Assembly: GCA_036873135.1 (NCBI GenBank)
Contig: JAPTYO010000013.1
Location: 18,597,901-18,661,900 of the forward strand
Direction of reading: 5' to 3'
Origin: Clarkia xantiana subsp. parviflora
Taxonomy: Eukaryota > Streptophyta > Magnoliopsida > Myrtales > Onagraceae
Length of the DNA: 64,000 nucleotides
Position numbers and translations under genes: made by a program. Within the stretch, counting starts at the first letter, position 1; the number at the start of each line of letters is the position of its first letter. The notes below the pieces were generated by a model, which did no database searches, had not been told where the DNA came from, and saw only the letters and a list, made by a program, of their open reading frames with translations. Of this stretch, positions 28,216-40,030 are shown in pieces.

Positions 28216-29099
28216 ACTGGGATAGTTATTGATGTTAGTATTTGAATATTTGTAGTGAAGATACGCAACGTAGAAAAGACAACTGCTCGTTACGTAAATT
28301 AATCATATTTTGGTAACGGATCACGGGTCAAACACGGGTCAACCCGTGACCCGGGATCCCGGGTACGGGTCTGCGACCCTGACCCGTGGTGACTCCCGGG
28401 TCAATCACGGGTCGGATCGTCGGTGACCCGCGGGTCACGGGTTGACCCGTTTTGACAGGCCTACTGTCAACGGGTCACAACCCGTGACCCGGGACCCGTG
28501 ACCCGCGGGTCACGGACGACCCGACCCTTGATTGACCCGGGGGTCATCACGGGTCAGGATTATAAACCCGTACCCGGGACACGGGTCAACGGGTTGACCT
28601 GTGTTGACCCGTGACCCGGGTCAAACATGCAATGCAAATTAAAATAAGTGACGTTTCGAACTCGTTCGAACACACACTACTAATATATGCACCCGAATTT
28701 GAGTGGACGTACGAAAGTAATTGGATATTAATTAATTATGAGATCAAATATTAATTAGTAGTTTAATTTGTCGGTATATAGAAAGAAGTCTAAGATTGGA
28801 AGGAGTGACTAAGAGTGAGAGGACTAGCGCGCCTAGGATTAGCAATTTAGCATTTAGATTTTAGCCATTATTTAGGGAAACGAAAAAAAAAAAAAAAACT
28901 GATTTAAACGGGTCACGGGCCGGGTACGGGTCCTAATCCCAAACCCGTACCCGGCCCGGTCTCAACGGGTCAACCCGTAAATGACCTGTTAGCATACTTA
29001 GGGTCACCCGTACCCGACCCGTGAGCGGGTCATTTGCGGGTCACCCGCGGGTCACGGGTAAAATTGACAGGCCTAGGTAGTCAAGGAACACGCTAGAGT

Positions 29100-29938
29100 A
29101 TATCAATCATTGTAGAACCTAATTAAGTTTTTATGTATGAGCATCCAAATAATCAAATTCTCGAACTTTCTGTTGCCCCATGCTTGAAATACTTGCTTGA
29201 GCCCGACCCTCCTCCTGTATAAGCTTGAGAGTTCTCGACGCAATCCCACTTCCATCATCCCTGTGGAAAAGGAAATAACCATCATTATCGCGTATATAAG
29301 ATATGATTTTAGCCAATAATCAAATATATCGACTATGTAATTGTTGGATACATACATAGCAACTGAGATTGTAGTCGGAATTTATGTTTACTTTTGTCTA
29401 ACATAACTCGATCAGTTATTTAGTTCTAGATTTACAATTGTTTTTTGGCGAAAAATAAAATAAAAATTGATGGTTAAATCGGTCAACCAGGCTAGGAGAG
29501 TAGGAGTGAGAATATACCTATGGACTATTTATTGTCTGCAAGTTGGTTTGACCAAACATTTTCTGCCTTTTGTGGCCTCTAGTTTTCGTTACACCAACTT
29601 TTCCAGCAGCACAACCGTATGAAGCCATTTCTATCATCGTCATCTCTGTCAGTTCGTGAGCCTCATGCTTGTTTCCTTTACGATTTAACCCATCAATTAC
29701 TGGTGTGAATAGAGGAGAATCAAATGCATATCATTTATCAACCATCATGCAAAGAATGGTAGCAGCATTGCATCTTGTAGCTTCTCTTCCGTACAGAGGA
29801 TTTGAATGAATTAGGTCCTTATACAGAAAATCTTCCACATTGATGTGTCTGGCTAACACCACTTTGAATACCTCTTTAGCTTCTTCAATTTCCCCGGAAG
29901 CAAGTAACTCAGTTGAACATCAAACCATAAAATGCTCA
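29100..29938 (-). pseudogene. PPR-like gene, 3' part (disrupted)
   Basis: Minus-strand sequence at about 29570-29938 reads as plant PPR-type protein with isolated stops (e.g. ASGEIEEAKEVFKVVLARH, EDFLYKDLIHSNPLYGREA). It continues toward 29500. A further open piece at 29131-29316 (DNDGYFLFHRDDGSGIAS) may be a last exon. The gene is split by copia element C: the upstream part lies at 35184-35470. Across the insertion the reading resumes with host bases ATAACTCCC/GCTCATA shared around the ends. At least one in-frame stop near 29730 suggests decay beyond the insertion. Boundaries and splicing are uncertain. Confidence 0.5.
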
Positions 29939-30103
29939 TATTCAGTGGAGAGGATTTGGAATATGCAATGTATTCTTATTAGACCAAACCGGTTTACCAT
30001 GTACATATGAGATGATATTTATACTAGGAGCAGATAACACTAACTAACACTAATCAACTAACTAACTTAGTGTGTACATATCTTAGTGAGTAAGTATACT
30101 CCA
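29939..30103 (-). repeat. 3' LTR of copia element C
   Basis: About 165 bp from TATTCAGTGGAG to AGTATACTCCA. It is followed inside by the polypurine tract (minus GGTGGGGGCATAT). Compared with the right LTR it has small indels in the CTAACTAACAC repeat and in the TGTGTACATATCTTAG region. Confidence 0.75.
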
Positions 30104-32500
30104 ATATGCCCCCACCTTCTTCATATTCTTCTCTCTTTTCATGAAACACATCTTTTATTCCATATAGCCTAAGTAAGGCAATGTGTTGCTTCTTAATAAG
30201 AGCCTTGGTGAGCAAGTCAGCCAGCTGGTCTTTGGATGCACCAAAATGAGGAAGAATCACCCCTGAATCAATATGCTACCTAGTAAAGTGACAATCCAGC
30301 TCTATGTGCTTGGTCCTTTCATGAAACATGGGGTTCTTTGCAATCTTGATTGCTGCCTGACTATCTGTGTAGATTGGTATAGGTGAAGAAATATGAATCC
30401 CCAATTCTTTGAGAAGGCTTTTGAGCCACAAAGCTTCCTAAATAGCCACCCTTAAGCAGCTGTACTCTGCCTCAGCACTCGAAAGAGAGACTGTATCTTG
30501 TTTCTTCACCTTCCATCCCACCAGTGCATTGCCAAGTCTCACACAATAAGAGCTCACAGATCTCCTACTAAAGGGACATGCTGCCCAATCTGAGTCACAA
30601 AACATGCTCAAGGTGAGAGGATTCTGAGATGGGTAGATCAAACCTTGGCTAGGACTACCTTTGATATATTTGATCACCCTCAAGGCAGCATCTAGATGAG
30701 ACTTCTTCGGCTTGTCAACAAATTGACTAAGTCTCTGGACAGAGAAGCTAATGTCAGCGCGTGTCATAGTCAAATAGAGAAGCCTACCAACCATCCTTCT
30801 ATAAGAAGTTGCATCCTCTAAAGGAATGTCATCAGAATTGGTGTTGATTGCTTCATCATAACCATGTGAACTGAGTTTGAGATTGAACTCCATAGGAGTC
30901 TCAGTAGGCCTAGCTGCTCCCAATCCAGCCTCTTCAATCAATTCTAAGGCATACTTCCTTTGATTGATGACCAAACCCTCCTTAGACCTTGCTATCTCCA
31001 ACCCCAAAAAGTATCTCAAGTTCCCAAATCCTTGAGCTTGAAATGAGATTGAAGAACAGACTTCAACTGATTGATCATCCTAGCATTGGAGCCAGTGATG
31101 AGCAAATCATCCACATATATGAGTAAGAAAACTCTTATCCTTCCCCCTCAAACTTAGTGAAAAAAGAGTGATCAGAGGAACTTTGGATGTATCCATGCTG
31201 AATCAAAGTATGAGTGAGCTTGATATTCCACTGCCTTGAAGCTTGATTAAGACCATAAAGGGACTTCAACAATTTGCATACCCTTCGAGGAGCTCCAAGA
31301 ACAGGCTTAGATGAATCAAAACCCTGAGGATATCCATGTAGACCTCCTCATGTAAATCTCCTTGAAGAAAAGCATTATTCACATCCATGTGAAATAATCC
31401 CCAAGAATAAGAAGCTGCCATAGCCAACACAATCTTCACAGTGGTCATCTTGAAAACTGGAGAGAAAGTCTCATTAAAATCAGCCCCCTCTACTTGAGTG
31501 AACCCCTTGGCAACCAATCTAGCATTGTATCTCTCTATAGATCCATCAGAGTTGTATTTCACTCTAAACACCCATTTACAACCAATGGTGCTCTTATCAA
31601 AAGGAAAATCCACCACCTCCTAAGTCTTGTTGTCTTGAAGAGCCTTTATTTCCTCCTTCATGGCCACCACCCAATTTGAATCCTTGATGGCCTGCTTATA
31701 GGTTGAAGGCTCTTTGATCTTGTCAATGGAAGCTAGGAAGCAGCTGAAATCAGAGCTCAAACTATCATATGAAACAAACCTTTCAATCCAAAAGCAGCAT
31801 TAGAAGAAGCCCCTTGATTCCTTTGTGCAATCCTAGCACTCCTTCTAAGAATAGGCATCCGAGGAGTGACAATTGGAGATGGATGTGATGCAGTGGGTTG
31901 TGGATCATCCACAACCTGAGGATCCTGTATAATAGGAGGAGGAGGTGAAGGAACATCAATAGGACGATCAGCTAGAGAAGGAGGATCCTCTATAATGGGA
32001 ATATCATTTAATGCCTTTGGACACAAGAAAGAAGGCAATAGAGAACCCAAAGCTGACTTGGACATTCCAAAAGGAAAGATGTGTTCATGAATAACCACAT
32101 CCCTTGATACCTGAAAGGAAGATGTGTGAACACTCATCACAATGTAACCCTTTTATGAAGTGGAATACCCCATGAGAATGCAAGGTTCAGCTCGAGGACT
32201 GAACTTATCTGAATTGTTTAGCTTGGTGGCAAAGCATAAACAATCTATGATCCTCAAATGTGCAATAGAAGGCTTTCTTCCATATAATACCTCCATAGGG
32301 GATTTGTAGTTCAGTATAGAAGATGGCAACCGATTGATGAGGTAGCAAGTTGTGAGAACACAATAACCCGAATACTTAATAGGTATGGAAGCTTGAAATC
32401 TGATTGCTCTAGCCACATTCAATATGTGTCTATGCTTGCGCTCCACTCTACCATTTTGCTGAGGAGTGTGGACACAACTAGTTTGATGCTGGATCCCCAA
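30104..32500 (-). pseudogene. Integrase end, RT and RNase H of copia C (broken)
   Basis: Read right to left: integrase core end (VHTPQQNGRVERKHRH, 32153-32500), the linker (31757-32140), RT start ([42 protein letters not shown], 31266-31616), RT catalytic IYVDDLL near 31100, RT end and RNase H (MRYFLGLEIARSKEG, FCDSDWAACPFSRRS, SSAEAEYSCL, 30438-31019), and the tail DQLADLLTKAL (30054-30260). Stops and shifts separate each piece. All copia landmarks are still recognisable, so the decay is moderate. Confidence 0.88.
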
Positions 32501-32536
32501 CTGAAGAAAATACTCCTTGCAAATTGAATTGACAAA

Positions 32537-34492
32537 TTATGTGCCATTATCACTCCTTAAGGTTTTGACAACTACTCCAAACTGATTCTGAACCATTGAT
32601 AAGAACCCTTTGATATGAATGAATGTATCACTCTTATTCCTCATCAGAAACACCCAGGTTGCCCTTGAGAAGTCATCAACAATGGTGAGAAAATATTGAT
32701 AATTCTTGATTGTAGAAACCTTATAAGGACCCCAAAGATCCATATGAACCAAATCAAAGGGCTTAGAAGCATGAGAATCACTAAGAGGAAATGAAAGTCT
32801 TGTTTGCTTGGCCAAAGGGCAAATTCTACACTGTTTAATACAATCAGTGGATTTATTCAAACACAATACAACATTCAAATGTCCCATGTGAATAGCTGAA
32901 ATATGACCCAAACGCTTGTGCCAAGTCCATGCATCAACTTTATTAGTTTCAATAGAAGAAGCTGGCACCACCATCCGTGCATAAGAAGGCACCTGATCCT
33001 TGAGTATGTAGAGCCCCTTTGACCTTTCACCAATCTCCATTTGCTTCCCAAATTGGCCCTGAAGCAACACATGATCAATGGTGAATACTACTTTGCAATT
33101 CAATTGGTGAGGAAGTCTAGACACTGAAATCAAGTTGAACTTGAAATCAGATACCAAAAGGATACTATCCAAGGTAATACTACTTGAGAAGGAGTAGCTA
33201 CCAATATGTGTCACCTTACATTTGTGACCATTAGGCAAGTGGACAAGCTGAATGTTGGAATCAGTTGCCCTTAGATTATGCAACCAACTTACCTCATGGG
33301 TTATATTATTGGTAGCCCCTGAATCAATGATCCAAGTCATAGTAGAAGGTGATATCATACCTGCCATATGAGCTTGAACCCGATGACCACTCTCATAGCC
33401 AAGAGGCTCAAAATCATCTTGGGCTGCAACATGTTGCACCCTCTTATCCATAGCTGAATGAACAATCCTCTTCTCACAAGTGCCATGGAAGATCCTTTTA
33501 TCCCTAGCTGCAACATGCTCAATCAAATTGAGATCATCAACACTTGCATTAGCTGAGTTCCATTGGCATTTCAAAGCTCCTGAAGGACGACCAAATTTCT
33601 TCCAACAAGTATCCTCTCTATGGCCATACTTACCACAATAGGTACAATGCCAATTGGACTTATCTATCTTGCCAGGTCTACCACCATTACTTGAGCCACC
33701 AGAGTTATTAGAGGGCCTATATGGACCTCCATTGCTTGAGCCATTCCTTGAACCACCATTAGAATTCTTAGGATAACCAGAAGGATTCCTCATTGAATAC
33801 AAGACAGTTGATTCACCAACATCACCAATTGAACCTGAAATGGCACGCTGACTCTCCTCTTGCACCAACACAGAAAAAGCAACACTAAGAGAAGGAAAGG
33901 GCTGCCTCATCAACGAGCTGCTCCTTACATGAGCATAAGACTCATTCAACCCCAAAAGAAAAGCAATGAGTTTCTGCTTTTCCTTGTGATCATTGACAAG
34001 TTTGAGATTAGCTTGGCATTCAAGCATCAAGTCATCAATTGAGCTCAAAGCATCCCAGAGTTGTTTTATCTTTGCAAAATACTCAGTGATAGAGAGAGCA
34101 CCCTGGGAAGTCTGGTAAATCTCTCTTGTGAGCTGAAAAACCTGCGTGCCATCCACTTTATCAAACATCTCTTTGAGATCATTCCATATGGATAATGTCG
34201 TGGAGTTGTAAAACAATCCATTAACCAGCTCCTTAGCAGCTGTGTTTCTGAGCCAAGCCTTAACAATAGCATTAGCTCTATCCCATTTCAAACATTGTCC
34301 CACAGGAATGCTTGAACATGTGAAGCTGCCATCAATAAATCCAAGCTTGTTCTTCACTAAAAGAGCTTCCCTCATGGCAGTGCTCCAAGTATGATAGTTA
34401 GTAGAACCTTGGAGTTGAAATGGAATCAAGAGGAGACCAATTGTGTCCGAAGGGTGGAGATAAAGAGGATCATCAATCAAATTCTCTGCCAT
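32537..34492 (-). CDS. Gag-protease-integrase frame of copia C
   Basis: An open frame of about 650 residues; the likely start is the Met in MAENLIDDPLYLHPSD. It contains a copia Gag domain (GSTNYHTWSTAMREAL, DLKEMFDKVDG), the CX2CX4HX4C knuckle (CTYCGKYGHREDTC), the protease motif WIIDSGATNNIT, the pre-integrase domain (RLGHISAIHMGHL, CRICPLAKQTRLSF) and the integrase core start (HMDLWGPYKV, TIVDDFSRATWVF, TLRSDNGT). A TAA replaces the next codon after DNGT, and the integrase then resumes at about 32530. Otherwise the frame is complete. Confidence 0.9.
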   Translation of the reverse strand: MAENLIDDPLYLHPSDTIGLLLIPFQLQGSTNYHTWSTAMREALLVKNKLGFIDGSFTCSSIPVGQCLKWDRANAIVKAWLRNTAAKELVNGLFYNSTTLSIWNDLKEMFDKVDGTQVFQLTREIYQTSQGALSITEYFAKIKQLWDALSSIDDLMLECQANLKLVNDHKEKQKLIAFLLGLNESYAHVRSSSLMRQPFPSLSVAFSVLVQEESQRAISGSIGDVGESTVLYSMRNPSGYPKNSNGGSRNGSSNGGPYRPSNNSGGSSNGGRPGKIDKSNWHCTYCGKYGHREDTCWKKFGRPSGALKCQWNSANASVDDLNLIEHVAARDKRIFHGTCEKRIVHSAMDKRVQHVAAQDDFEPLGYESGHRVQAHMAGMISPSTMTWIIDSGATNNITHEVSWLHNLRATDSNIQLVHLPNGHKCKVTHIGSYSFSSSITLDSILLVSDFKFNLISVSRLPHQLNCKVVFTIDHVLLQGQFGKQMEIGERSKGLYILKDQVPSYARMVVPASSIETNKVDAWTWHKRLGHISAIHMGHLNVVLCLNKSTDCIKQCRICPLAKQTRLSFPLSDSHASKPFDLVHMDLWGPYKVSTIKNYQYFLTIVDDFSRATWVFLMRNKSDTFIHIKGFLSMVQNQFGVVVKTLRSDNGT

Positions 34493-35028
34493 AGCTGAAT
34501 CCAAATCGATTGTATAAAGAAGCAATATGTCTTGATCAACAAGAAAGCCTCACAGCCACAGAAAATCTCTAGAATCAGACAAAAGAGCAAGCTGGCAACA
34601 GCTAGCAACAGTACAACAATCCAGAAATGTACTATCCAGGTGCAAAGAAACTTGCGCAGCAATTCAAATCCAAATTCCTCCCAAAATCAATCAGAAAATG
34701 ATCCAGATCCACTGAGCAAAGTATCTCGGAAGAGAATCATGAAAAAGACTTGCAATCGAAACAGATGCAGCCAAGCAATCAATCAAATCAATCGTAACTA
34801 ACCAAAGCTACTTAATCTGATCCAATGAATTTGAAATGTAACAAATTCTTGATCCTTGAAGACTTACAAAGAGTCGGAATCAAGACCGGAGCAGAATGCA
34901 ATCCTTAATTGAAGAATCGAAGCAAAGAATCCAGAAGAAATCAGTGGTCTAGAGGCTTGCTTGATCTCCAAGAAATCGAGAAGATGAAGGTTGTTTGGGC
35001 TCCAAGAAATCACCATGCTCTGATACCA

Positions 35029-35183
35029 TATTCAGTGGAGAGGATTTGAAATATGCAATGTATTCTTATTAGACCAAATCAGTTTACAATGTACATATGA
35101 GATGATATTTATACAAGGAGCAGATAACACTAACTATCACTAACTAACACTAATCAACTAACTTAGTGTGTAAGTATACTCCT
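35029..35183 (-). repeat. 5' LTR and primer site of copia C
   Basis: About 155 bp, similar to 29939-30103. The primer site TGGTATCAGAGC (minus) lies immediately to its left at 35017-35028. A leader of about 500 bp separates it from the gag start at 34492. Confidence 0.78.
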
Positions 35184-35470
35184 ATAACTCCCTTTGGGCC
35201 ACATAAGTTGATAGCAATATCAAACATCTCTTGGACTTATTGCACAAAATCACCTTCCATGCACAAAGCTCTGAGTAGTATTTTGAATGTGCTAACATTT
35301 GGCGAGACACCTTTCTGAAGCATCTCATCTAAAGGAATGTTGGCCTCTTCAACTCTATCCACTTCACATAAGCAATTGATGAACTTATTATAAGTGCTAA
35401 CATCAGGTGATATCCCTCATTCTTTCTTTTATCTCATCCATCAGTTCATATATTTCGAATACCTGCTTAT
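35184..35470 (-). pseudogene. PPR-like gene, 5' part (disrupted)
   Basis: Minus-strand translation shows the PPR pattern: GVSPNVSTFKILLRALC preceded by FINCLCEVDRVEEANIPLDEM and ISPDVSTYNKF. These are degenerate 35-residue repeats with S/T-x-N/D-T-Y and C-x-x-G-x-x-E type positions. Frames shift around 35415 and stops occur, so this is a remnant. It continues at 29938 on the other side of element C. Confidence 0.6.
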
Positions 35471-36664
35471 TTCAAAGTATGGAAAGTCCTAGTATCCAGG
35501 GTATAATAGGTATTTCCTATTTCCTTAATATTTTCAACTAGTCATGTGCCGAACACGTGATGATTTAACGGTTAGATTTAACGACATTAACTAAGTTCAT
35601 CTTAAACAAACAAAGCAAAACATGTTATATCAGTTGCGAAACATGTTATATCTTTTACAACAGTAAGCAAACATATTATATATTTTTCATACTTTTCCCA
35701 ATGAAAAATCTGACGGAAGGTGCGGTTACTAGTTACTACAAGGTGAAATGTTTGGTAGGAAAAATAATGCTTTATCCATATGGTTGGGACAAATAACTAG
35801 TATACAAATATTTTAGAGGGGCAAACGTATGATTTAAAGGACAAAAAAAACGAAAATGGATCTTTCTATCATGTTCCAAGAGCACCATGCTTTTGGTACA
35901 TTGTATTTTTCTATTACTTTAAAGGTGAACCCTAGAGGGAAATTGATATTATTAATAGTATAATGCAAATATTAGGTGTAGTTAAAAAATTTCATATTTT
36001 TTCATACTTTTAAAGTTTTACATATATTACAATTAAGTCCACCCTCATAAAAAAATAAAAAAAATTGTGCTCTTATATAGCATGGTAGAAAAATCCTTGT
36101 AGCTTCGCCTCATTTTGATTACATCAGTTTCAATAAAATATGAGTAAATCTTTAAAATGTGAAATTTCTTGTGAAATTTCAATAGAAAGTAAGAAAGAGA
36201 AAGTAAATGAACAAATGTATTGGTGCTTGGTGGGACCCTATATCACTTTCTCTTGAAATTTCACATGAAATTTCACAGTTTGTAGCAACCCATAAAATAT
36301 AGTGGTAAAGAAATCTATGTAATTCTACACTTATTGGATCATTAAGCTGTGAAATTTGAGTAAAATTACTTAATGAAAACGAATGTAGTCTTTGATTTCG
36401 TTCGAGATAAGGACCAAATGTTTCACAAATCTTTTTATATTGTTAAGCGTATTTTAAATATTAAGTGACTATATTATGCTATCTAAAAACTAGGGGGTCG
36501 AAAGTTGCAATTATTATCATTATTATTATCTATAAATTAAGCATTTGGATTTTATAAATATAATATTTGTTGTGTCTCTCTAGATAACTAATAATAATAA
36601 TAACATAAAACCGTCCATACCGATCGATCAGCTTTACCGGTCACCGCCATGATGAGGTGGTGGG
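35471..36664. other. AT-rich intergenic region upstream of the thiolase gene
   Basis: No supported gene. It includes ACATGTTATAT repeats (35620-35680) and a stretch near 35935-36065 similar to 6660-6790. AATAATAATAA runs lie near 36520-36600, just before the thiolase promoter. Confidence 0.55.
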
Positions 36665-36671
36665 ATATAAA
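36665..36671 (+). promoter_or_regulatory. TATA box of the thiolase gene
   Basis: TATAAAA lies 124 bp upstream of the ATG, within GGGATATAAAAGGAGG. A pyrimidine-rich 5' leader with TCTTC words follows, typical of plant core promoters. Confidence 0.6.
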
Positions 36672-36788
36672 AGGAGGTTCCATTTCTTCAGCTCATCGTC
36701 TTCCTCTGTTTCTGACGTTACGTAATCGTCCTAAACTTCTCTTCTTCGTTCGCGATCTCTTCTGCATCGTAACAATTAAACCGCGGTG

Positions 36789-39700
36789 ATGGAGAAGGCA
36801 ATCGATAGGCAGAGAGTCATCCTTCAGCACCTCCGTCCTTCCTCCTCCGTCTATTCTGCTGAATCATCAATCTCTGTAAGTCGTCATCTATGAATCTGGT
36901 CGGTTCTTATCCACCTCCGATTTTATTGCTGAATCAATTCTGGTTTTAATCATGATTTGATTATGATTCAGCTTTTGAGTTTCAAGCGATTTCCGTGATT
37001 CTTAGTTTCATCTGGTGGTCTGATTAGTGTGTTTCGGGATTCTTTGCTCTTTGAGCTTTGACTATGCTGAATTCATGAAAAGGGGCACCTGTTTTTTTTT
37101 TTTTTCATCCGACGCCAGTTGCAGTTTAATTAGATACATAGCTCCGTAGTGTCCTCGTCGCGTTTCCCTTTTGTACGGGCACATTTATTTGTCTAGGCAG
37201 TAGAGGAGATACTTATAGCTGTCCGGTGATGAAAGCTCGAGAAATTAATGAAATCTGTCTTTGTTTTTGTTTTGAAAGGAATATCATCCAATATTTGTCT
37301 AATTCTACTTATGGTGAATTAATTGTACTCTTTTTCAGGCTTCTGCTTGTTTGGCTGGAGATAGCGCTGCTTATCAAAGATCCTCTATTTTTGGAGACGA
37401 TGTTGTAATCGTAGCGTAAGTATTTAATGAATACCGACATCACTATGTTTATATATTGCATTTTCAATTTTTTTAGCTAAAGATATTGAATATTCATTCT
37501 ATATAGGGCCTATCGGACAGCATTATGTAAGGCTAAGCGTGGTGGCTTTAAGGATACCTACGCCGATGATCTGCTTGCACCAGTTCTTAAGGTAGTCCAA
37601 GTTTTGTATAGACTCCTAAAAGAACAACAAAACCTGACAAATCATACAGTTTACCCATATTTCATACAATACGATATGATTTGGTAACTTTGAAATGCAG
37701 GCAGTGATAGAGAAAACAAATGTGAATCCAAGTGAGGTTGGAGATATTGTTGTGGGCTCAGTGTTGGCCCCAGGATCACAAAGGGCAAGTGAATGTAGGA
37801 TGGCTGCTTTCTATGCTGGATTTCCGGGTAAGTGTTTCATCTTTCATAGAAAACTGTATGTTTCTGAGCTAGATCTGTTTTAAAAAAATCATTTGTAATC
37901 TAGGTTTCCACAAATTTTAATTTGAATTAATCAATCTTTTTTATATGGTTCAGAAACTGTGCCAGTGAGAACAGTGAACCGACAGTGTTCATCGGGTCTT
38001 CAGGCAGTCGCTGATGTGGCTGCAGCTATTAAAGCCGGGTTCTATGATATAGGTATGTCCCTATACCTGGTCCACTTGACTTAAAAAAGATGTTTGAACT
38101 CACTAGTTCAAATTTCAATCCTCACATTTTAATTAGGTTTGTGTCTGATTCAGGAATTGGAGCAGGACTCGAGTCCATGACAGTGAATCCAATGGCTTGG
38201 GAAGGAGACGTCAACCCGAAGGTCCATCATTTTGTTCCCTGCTTCTTTCATGTCTGCAAAAATGCATCTACTGTTTTCACTGAAATGAAGAACATCTTAC
38301 CATTGTATCGTATATCTGCAGGTGAAAATCTTTGAGCAAGCTCAAAATTGCCTTCTTCCAATGGGAGTCACTTCTGAAAATGTAGCACATAAGTTCGGTG
38401 TCACAAGGCAGGAGCAGGATCAAGCTGCGGTAAGTCTGTATTTTTACCTTATTTTATATTGTAATGTATATATTGCTATTATATATGATAGTAATGGAGA
38501 AAGCTGTATAGGCTGATTCCCATAGGAAGGCTGCTGCTGCAACTGCTGCTGGTAGATTCAAAGATGAAATCATTCCTGTAGCTACCAAGGTAGCAGAATA
38601 ATGCTTTTCAAAGCTTTTTTTTATATAAAAAAGAAAGTAAATATTGTTGTTCAAATAATAATTTTTATGTGAATAGATTGTGGATCCAAAAACTGGGGCT
38701 GAGAAGCCAGTCACAATATCAGTGGATGATGGAATTCGGCCAAGCACAACGGTTGCAGATTTGGCAAAGCTGAAGGCGGTGTTCAAGAAAGATGGAACTA
38801 CAACAGCTGGTAAAAAATTGAGACATTAGCTATTCTAATTCTTGAACTTTTTATTTTGACCCACATAAAAAAATTGAATGTTGATGTTTATACTGTTGTT
38901 ATCTCTGTAGGTAATTCGAGCCAGGTTAGTGATGGTGCTGGGGCTGTTCTCCTCATGAAGAGGAGTCTGGCAATGAGCAAAGGGCTTCCAATTCTTGGTG
39001 TCTTTAGGTATTGAACCATGTTACCTCAAGATGTGTACTATCTGTTAATTCATGAGATCATCAAAAAAAAAAAAAAAGATATAATTTTTGGTTAACTCTA
39101 GGACGTTTGCTGCTGTTGGAGTGGATCCTGCCATAATGGGTGTAGGTCCAGCCGCTGCAATCCCTGCTGCTGTCAAGGCTGCTGGGCTTGAACTGGATGA
39201 TATCGATCTTTTCGAGATAAACGAGGTACATTATTCATTATTATTGCTTATACAAAAGGTTGAAAAAAAACTCTAATAAAGTGGAGAAAGTTACATTTTC
39301 AGGAAAACAAAAAAATTGTTGAGCCAGGTAAAAAGTTTCAGGAAATTTTAGAAAAAACAATATTTGATTTTTCACAAAGTTGGTAGATTTAGTGATGATA
39401 CCCTAATATTGAATTGATTGGTAATTTGTTGTTGTTGTGTTGTGCAGGCTTTTGCATCCCAATTTTTGTATTGTAGGAACAAGTTGGGTCTTGACCCAGA
39501 AAAGATCAATGTGAATGGAGGTGCTATGGCCATTGGACATCCTTTGGGTGCAACAGGTATACCGCATTATGTACATAATAACAATCAAAACAGGATTCAC
39601 CCGTGGTTTGGCAAAGGGTATAATGGTCTTTTAAAATGTTTGCAGGAGCTCGATGCGTTGCTACACTACTTCACGAAATGAAGCGCCGAGGGAAAGACTG

Positions 39701-39839
39701 CCGATTCGGTGTGATCTCGATGTGCATAGGAACGGGGATGGGGGCAGCCGCTGTATTCGAGCGAGGTGATGCCGTGGATGAGCTCAGCAACACGCGCAAG
39801 ATTGGGACACAGAATCTTCTATCCCGAGATGCCATGTAG
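36789..39839 (+). CDS. KAT2: Peroxisomal 3-ketoacyl-CoA thiolase (KAT2-like, 461 aa)
   Basis: Thirteen exons: 36789-36875, 37339-37415, 37507-37591, 37701-37827, 37954-38052, 38154-38221, 38322-38429, 38512-38589, 38677-38809, 38911-39007, 39102-39225, 39448-39556, 39646-39839. All introns are GT-AG and the joined frame is open for 461 residues, the usual plant length. The enzyme carries out the last, thiolytic step of peroxisomal fatty acid beta-oxidation, which also serves jasmonate and auxin precursor metabolism. The N-terminus has a PTS2 import signal (RQRVILQHL, residues 7-15) with a likely processing site after Cys33. Catalytic residues are Cys137 (NRQCSSGLQ), His392 (GHPLGATG) and Cys424 (SMCIGTGMG), with NEAF at 360-363. 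No defects were found, so it looks functional. Assignment to the KAT2/PED1 branch rests on NPMAWEG and the N-terminus. Confidence 0.96.
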
Positions 39840-40030
39840 GAGAAGAAACATGCGATACATTACATAGGAATCATTCATGTGTCTTCATCATGGGACCAAA
39901 TCTTGCTTATCTTTTCATCATATATTTATGGGACCAATTTGATATCCTCCCTATTGCTTTACTTGTAATAACATTTCTTGCTTCTTAAAGAATGTACCAG
40001 CTTAGTGCCTTTTTCATAAGGGTTTGATTA
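39840..40030 (+). terminator. 3' UTR and probable polyadenylation region of the thiolase gene
   Basis: A T-rich stretch with TTGTAATAACAT (39964-39975) and AAAGAATGTACC follows the stop codon, resembling plant far-upstream and near-upstream elements. The exact cleavage site cannot be read. Confidence 0.4.

Larger units (their letters stand above)
16305..29075. mobile_element. Non-autonomous hAT-like transposon, split by element B
   Basis: Both outer ends carry the 8-bp duplication GGTAGTCA (16297-16304 and 29076-29083), the size typical of hAT elements. The left end reads TAGGTCTGTCAAC and the right end, reversed, TAGGCCTGTCAAT, a short terminal inverted repeat. Without element B and its duplication the transposon is about 1.44 kb. 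Subterminal regions (16320-16500, 28310-28640, 28900-29065) are full of CGGGTCA, GGGTACGGGTC and ACCCGTGACCC words in both orientations. An internal TTTGACAGGCCTA near 28455-28467 suggests a second nested end. No transposase is recognised. A 67-residue minus frame at 16439-16639 is of unknown origin. Confidence 0.75.
29939..35183 (-). mobile_element. Ty1/copia LTR retrotransposon C
   Basis: A 5.2-kb minus-strand element with short LTRs of about 155-165 bp (29939-30103 and 35029-35183) and a TGGTATCAGAGC primer site (rc at 35017-35028). The coding order gag - protease - integrase - RT - RNase H, read right to left, is that of Ty1/copia. Frames are broken in several places. It sits inside a PPR-like gene. 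The target duplication is not clean: only ATA is clearly shared by the flanks. Confidence 0.88.

Noticed and set aside
35017..35028. TGGTATCAGAGC sites (also 44981, 42671, 62521) as parts of tRNA genes
   Set aside because: They are primer-binding sites next to LTR ends; no tRNA arms surround them.
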